Positions 60,701 through 64,000 of a DNA stretch of 64,000 nt are shown here, piece after piece. The position numbers and the translations under genes were made by a program. This stretch comes from Adineta steineri. Lineage: Eukaryota > Rotifera > Eurotatoria > Adinetida > Adinetidae. The stretch is taken from assembly GCA_905250115.1 (NCBI GenBank), contig CAJNOI010000176.1:1-64000 (forward strand), read 5' to 3'. How positions within the stretch are numbered: the first letter of the stretch is position 1; each line of letters starts with the position of its first letter. Under the pieces are notes generated by a model. It searched no databases. It saw nothing but the letters and a program-made list of their open reading frames with translations, and was not told where the DNA came from.

Positions 60701-61773
60701 ACAATAACTGGACTAGTCAAGAATTTAGTCTCTATCGTAATGCATCAGCCGTTGAAATTGAATGGATAGTTGGACCAATTCCAATAGATGATAATATCGG
60801 TAAAGAGATTATTATTCGTTATAATACTGATATTAAGAGTGAAAAAAAATACTATACGGATGCTAATGGACGCCAAGTTCTCGAACGTATTCGTGATTAT
60901 CGACCAACATGGCATCATGTGCCTGATGATCTTGTTAGTAGCAACTATTATCCAATAAATAGTCGCATTTGGATTCAAGATCAAGATCGACAATTCACTA
61001 TTCTTACTGGTAAGTAATAATTTTCGAATGCAAATTATTTTTCATTCAATATTTCGTAGATCGATCCCAAGGTGGTGGAAGTATATATGATGGATCAATT
61101 GAAATTATGGTGCATCGTCGATTGTTACACGATGATTCAATGGGTGTTAAAGAAGCTTTAAATGAAACTGCTTATGGCAAAGGCCTTGTTGTTTCTGGCA
61201 AACATATTCTTCTTTTTGATCGACCATCAGATAGTGCTCGATTACATCGAACCGGTGCTCAACAATTATTTATGCATCCTCTAGCAACTTATTCATTGCC
61301 GAATACATCATCTCATACAAATTATTCGAATATGTTTCGTCAAAGTTGGTCAGCTTTATCAGATGCAATGCCATTAAATGTACACTTACTAACATTCGAT
61401 CAATTAGCTCCTAAACAATATCGTGTCCGTGTTGAACATTATTTTGAATTGCATGAAGATGAATTCTATTCAAAATCAGTAACCATCGATCTTCAAACAT
61501 TATTCAAAAGTATCGGTACCATAAATGATATGACTGAATTAATATTGACTGCAAATTTACCATCATCCGAGTTGCATCGACTTCAATGGAACATTAAAGA
61601 TCAAGAATCGTCACATACCAATATGTTTCGTAAGCTATATTTTCATTAAAATATATCTGAAATGATATTATATCTATATTTTATTTGTTTTTTAAGAGCA
61701 ATACTCGTCGAATGTGACAACAATCACTCTCAATCCAATGCAGATTCGAACATTTCAAGTCAACATCGCTTAG
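57791..61773 (+). CDS. Lysosomal alpha-mannosidase (GH38), 19 exons
   Basis: Exons: 57791..57886, 57946..58048, 58108..58281, 58337..58530, 58584..58689, 58746..58843, 58898..58969, 59023..59139, 59191..59455, 59510..59619, 59670..59795, 59856..59969, 60029..60152, 60208..60278, 60332..60437, 60490..60592, 60657..61009, 61060..61629 and 61697..61773. They join in frame to give 992 residues, close to the usual length of about 1000. A signal peptide ([20 protein letters not shown]) is followed by the zinc-site motif [18 protein letters not shown], the nucleophile motif [23 protein letters not shown], and the C-terminal [13 protein letters not shown] region. It hydrolyses alpha-mannose from N-glycans in the lysosome. 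All catalytic motifs are intact. Most introns are 45-65 bp. Confidence 0.93.
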
Positions 61774-61893
61774 ATATTAGCCATCAAATTACTTTCTTTT
61801 CATTGATTAATTATAAACTGACATTTTTTATTGAACTATTTCAACATATATTAAAATAGAAATATGATCGAATTCTTACAGAGTTTTGATGGA

Positions 61894-61956
61894 TATCTTG
61901 AGAGTGTGGGTGGATGAGTGTGAATAGAAAGAGTAGAGACACATCCTCAAGATATA
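61894..61956. repeat. TG-rich hairpin 3' of alpha-mannosidase
   Basis: ATATCTTGAGAGTGTGGGTG faces AGACACATCCTCAAGATAT, about 120 bp past the stop. The outer ATCTTGAG/CTCAAGAT termini are perfect inverted copies. Confidence 0.7.
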
Positions 61957-62488
61957 TAAATCCTCTGGAGTTTGTAGAAATAATTCGCAAAAACGTTTTC
62001 TCACGGACTTTTCGAACATCCTGTATACGATGGTGACATATCAGCTTGCCTCCTCTGAAGAAAAAAAAGTGAAAATGTGAATTTACATTCAGTTTGTAAA
62101 TAAGTTATTGACGATCATGTTACTGGCCGAGAAATTTGAAGCATGCGATTAATGACTGAAATTTGTTCTGTACTGTTTTTTGACGTGGCAGCACTTTCAA
62201 ATAAATATGCAAACATTCGCTCTCACATAATGCACAATTCTTAAACTTTTTTTTCTGATGTCTATTAGTATAAACAACGTGAGTGTTTGGTGGTATTTCA
62301 AAACAGTAACTATTTCATCAGTGACAGAATTACAAAGAATTATGTCCACGTCATCGTAACCTGACAACACTTTTGCATTTCTGTTACAGTCAACGTATTA
62401 ATTCACTCTGTTACGATACATTTTAATAACAAGAATGTTGTTGTTTTGTTAGGTTTCTTCAAATGTATAGAAACAGGCAATAAATCAG
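61957..62488. other. Intergenic spacer
   Basis: No gene, RNA or repeat is supported. The 3' part is the likely promoter of the MGCC protein gene. Confidence 0.35.
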
Positions 62489-62496
62489 TATAAATA
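62489..62496 (+). promoter_or_regulatory. TATA box of the MGCC protein gene
   Basis: TATAAATA lies about 62 bp upstream of the ATG. Confidence 0.55.
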
Positions 62497-62557
62497 ATTC
62501 GGTATTTCATATTAAATACTCATTTGTGTATTATTTTTCATTCATATTTTCAACAAG

Positions 62558-63721
62558 ATGGGTTGCTGTTCTTCCAAACCTGAAGCTGTGGCAAGCGATT
62601 CCCCTCGAAAATATACTGTAACCAACGAGGTTGTGAGTACACCAATTAATACGGGGCGATACAATAAACTTGGCATTAGCACAACCGATCCTTCACTACT
62701 TATCAAAGGTTACGAAGATGAACCTTTACTTTCACTTGAAGAAGCGCTCAAACCTTTCGATGGCAAAATTTCCCATTTGGATAATCAAATTAAGGAAGCA
62801 AAATCTAATTGTCATTATCCATCAGAACATAATCTTACCCGTGATGAGTCTGCTGCTCTCTATCTTTATTTAATTCATGATAAGGGAGACACTGTCTACA
62901 ATAATTTGCAAAAATCATGGGACTTAAACGATCGAGAGCAAATGAAACCTTGGTTCAAATATCTCAAGTTACTAAAGAGTGGACTGAACAAGCTTCCCGA
63001 TGCAAAAACAGAAGTTTGGCAAGGTACACAATATGACAAGGACGCAGAAAAAATACTTCAATCGAAATCATTACAATTATATGCTAGTATGGGATTGAGT
63101 TCACCCACATATCAACAAGTAAAGAGCGATCTTCAGGGAAAGTCAGGATCAAAAGCAATACTTGTTGGATATCAGCATGTTGATGGAAAAGATGTATCTG
63201 GTTATGGTCCAAACACTCAAAAAGAAACTATGATATGGCCCGGAGTCAAACTAAATCGAGGAAAACAGAATGGACTCGATAAGAATGGTTCTCTGATTTT
63301 TCATCTAACTGGAAAATCTAGTAAGTATAAATTTTGTCTTTGTTTGAAATATAGTGTGAGAGAAACATGATCGCGAAAGTTATTTTGATGCTTGTGATAT
63401 GATGTCATCTCTTGTTTTTTAGAACCTGTCGAACCACCACCAGATAACTCATCGAATCAAACACCAAGACAAGAATCAGACACAAAGCATTTTGTATGTC
63501 CAACAGAAAAATGTCATAATGGTTGCCGTGGTCGTCACCCTGAGGGTCATTGCTATGGTTTTGAACGAGTTATGCATAAATGTTCACATCATTGTGGTCC
63601 TGTACTTACTTGTGCTACCTGTAAGAAACCTCTTACAGATTTAAATGAATGTAAACGATGTCACAAACGTTATTGTGATGATTGTTGTTATGAATACACA
63701 AATTTTAGAGACTTCGAATAA
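62558..63721 (+). CDS. Myristoylated ART-like pseudoenzyme with C-terminal zinc-finger-like region
   Basis: Exons 62558..63320 and 63423..63721 join at phase 1 and give 353 residues. MGCCSSK is a classic N-myristoylation plus palmitoylation signal, so the protein should sit on membranes. Residues about 85-245 resemble the ART fold of bdelloid ADP-ribosyltransferases (DESAALYLYLIHDKGDTVY, KPWFKYLKLL). However, the catalytic Arg position reads VWQG (Gln), the STS motif is degraded (YASMGLSS), and the ExE region reads QKETMIW, so catalysis is probably lost. Exon 2 carries a dense Cys/His cluster (CPTEKCHNGC, CSHHCGP, CATCKKP, CKRCHKRYCDDCC) that looks like a RING- or B-box-type zinc module. Possibly a membrane-bound adaptor that senses or binds ADP-ribose or ART targets; this role is inferred. 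Confidence 0.8.
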
Positions 63722-63786
63722 AAATTTGTGGCGAGTACGACTCATATTTATTTTCTCTGAAGAAAGGCAACATTGTGAAATTTTTA

Positions 63787-63841
63787 CCGGGTGTTGTGGG
63801 TGACCGTAAAAACAGAATGTTCAAACCCACACCCTCAAGAT
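63787..63841. repeat. TG-rich hairpin 3' of the MGCC protein gene
   Basis: CGGGTGTTGTGGGTGACCG faces AACCCACACCCTCAAGA, about 65 bp past the stop codon. Confidence 0.65.
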
Positions 63842-64000
63842 TAAATATAACTTAAAAATCAGTCTATTTGACCAAGATATTTTTAAAATAGAAATGTGCA
63901 TATTCATTTTATTTGTGTGTAAAAAGCAAATGCGTTGTCAAGAAAAATAATGCGTTTATAAATAATCTATTATCTACTCCGTAAGTAATATGTCGTCAGA

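Overview
The window is AT-rich animal nuclear DNA, most likely from a bdelloid rotifer (a Rotaria- or Adineta-like genome). The evidence is indirect. Genes have several short GT-AG introns, often 45-130 bp. The gene content is typical of bdelloids: NHL-repeat proteins, F-box proteins, an ADP-ribosyltransferase fused to TPRs, an FG-GAP/VCBS propeller, and many rhodopsin-like receptors. Between genes there are many short pieces of TGTGGG/GGTGTG sequence, which resembles the bdelloid telomere unit. No bacterial operon signals are present. There are two assembly gaps (30214-31031 and 53504-53603).

Layout. 1-6857 (+): the 3' part of a gene for a very large secreted protein with hevein-type chitin-binding modules, a ricin-like lectin region, apple/PAN-like repeats, a furin-like RQRR site before a helical segment, a sushi-like domain, a DNA/RNA non-specific endonuclease, a GH18 chitinase and two C-terminal hevein domains. 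7082-29877 (-): a receptor cluster. Two multi-exon chimeric receptors (signal peptide, NHL beta-propeller, three beta-sandwich modules, 7TM) flank two small two-exon rhodopsin-like receptors. Two transposon-like elements with terminal inverted repeats and a decayed gene lie among them. 30214-33684: a gap, a degenerate tandem repeat of about 90 bp, and the first exon of a possible small secreted protein. 33765-36364: mostly AT-rich noncoding DNA with one long inverted repeat. 36365-50020: a two-TM protein, an F-box protein, tRNA-Thr(AGT), two B-box/coiled-coil/NHL genes, a mucin-linked FG-GAP propeller protein, a 44-residue Cys-rich protein and a second F-box gene. 51126-63721 (+): the ART-TPR protein, a Cys/His-rich secreted protein, a small Cys/Trp-rich protein, a 19-exon lysosomal alpha-mannosidase, and an N-myristoylated, catalytically degenerate ART-like protein with a C-terminal zinc-finger-like region.

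How it fits together. The receptor cluster grew by tandem duplication. The chimeric receptors are built from symmetric phase-1 exons, and one copy has gained a second NHL exon. Two separate B-box/NHL genes both carry a +1 frame break at a homologous poly-A run, which suggests slippage or programmed frameshifting rather than chance. A family of short GGTGTGGGTG inverted repeats sits mostly at gene 3' ends.

Exon boundaries were read by eye from splice consensus, phase and paralogue comparison. No alignment, database search or RNA evidence was available.
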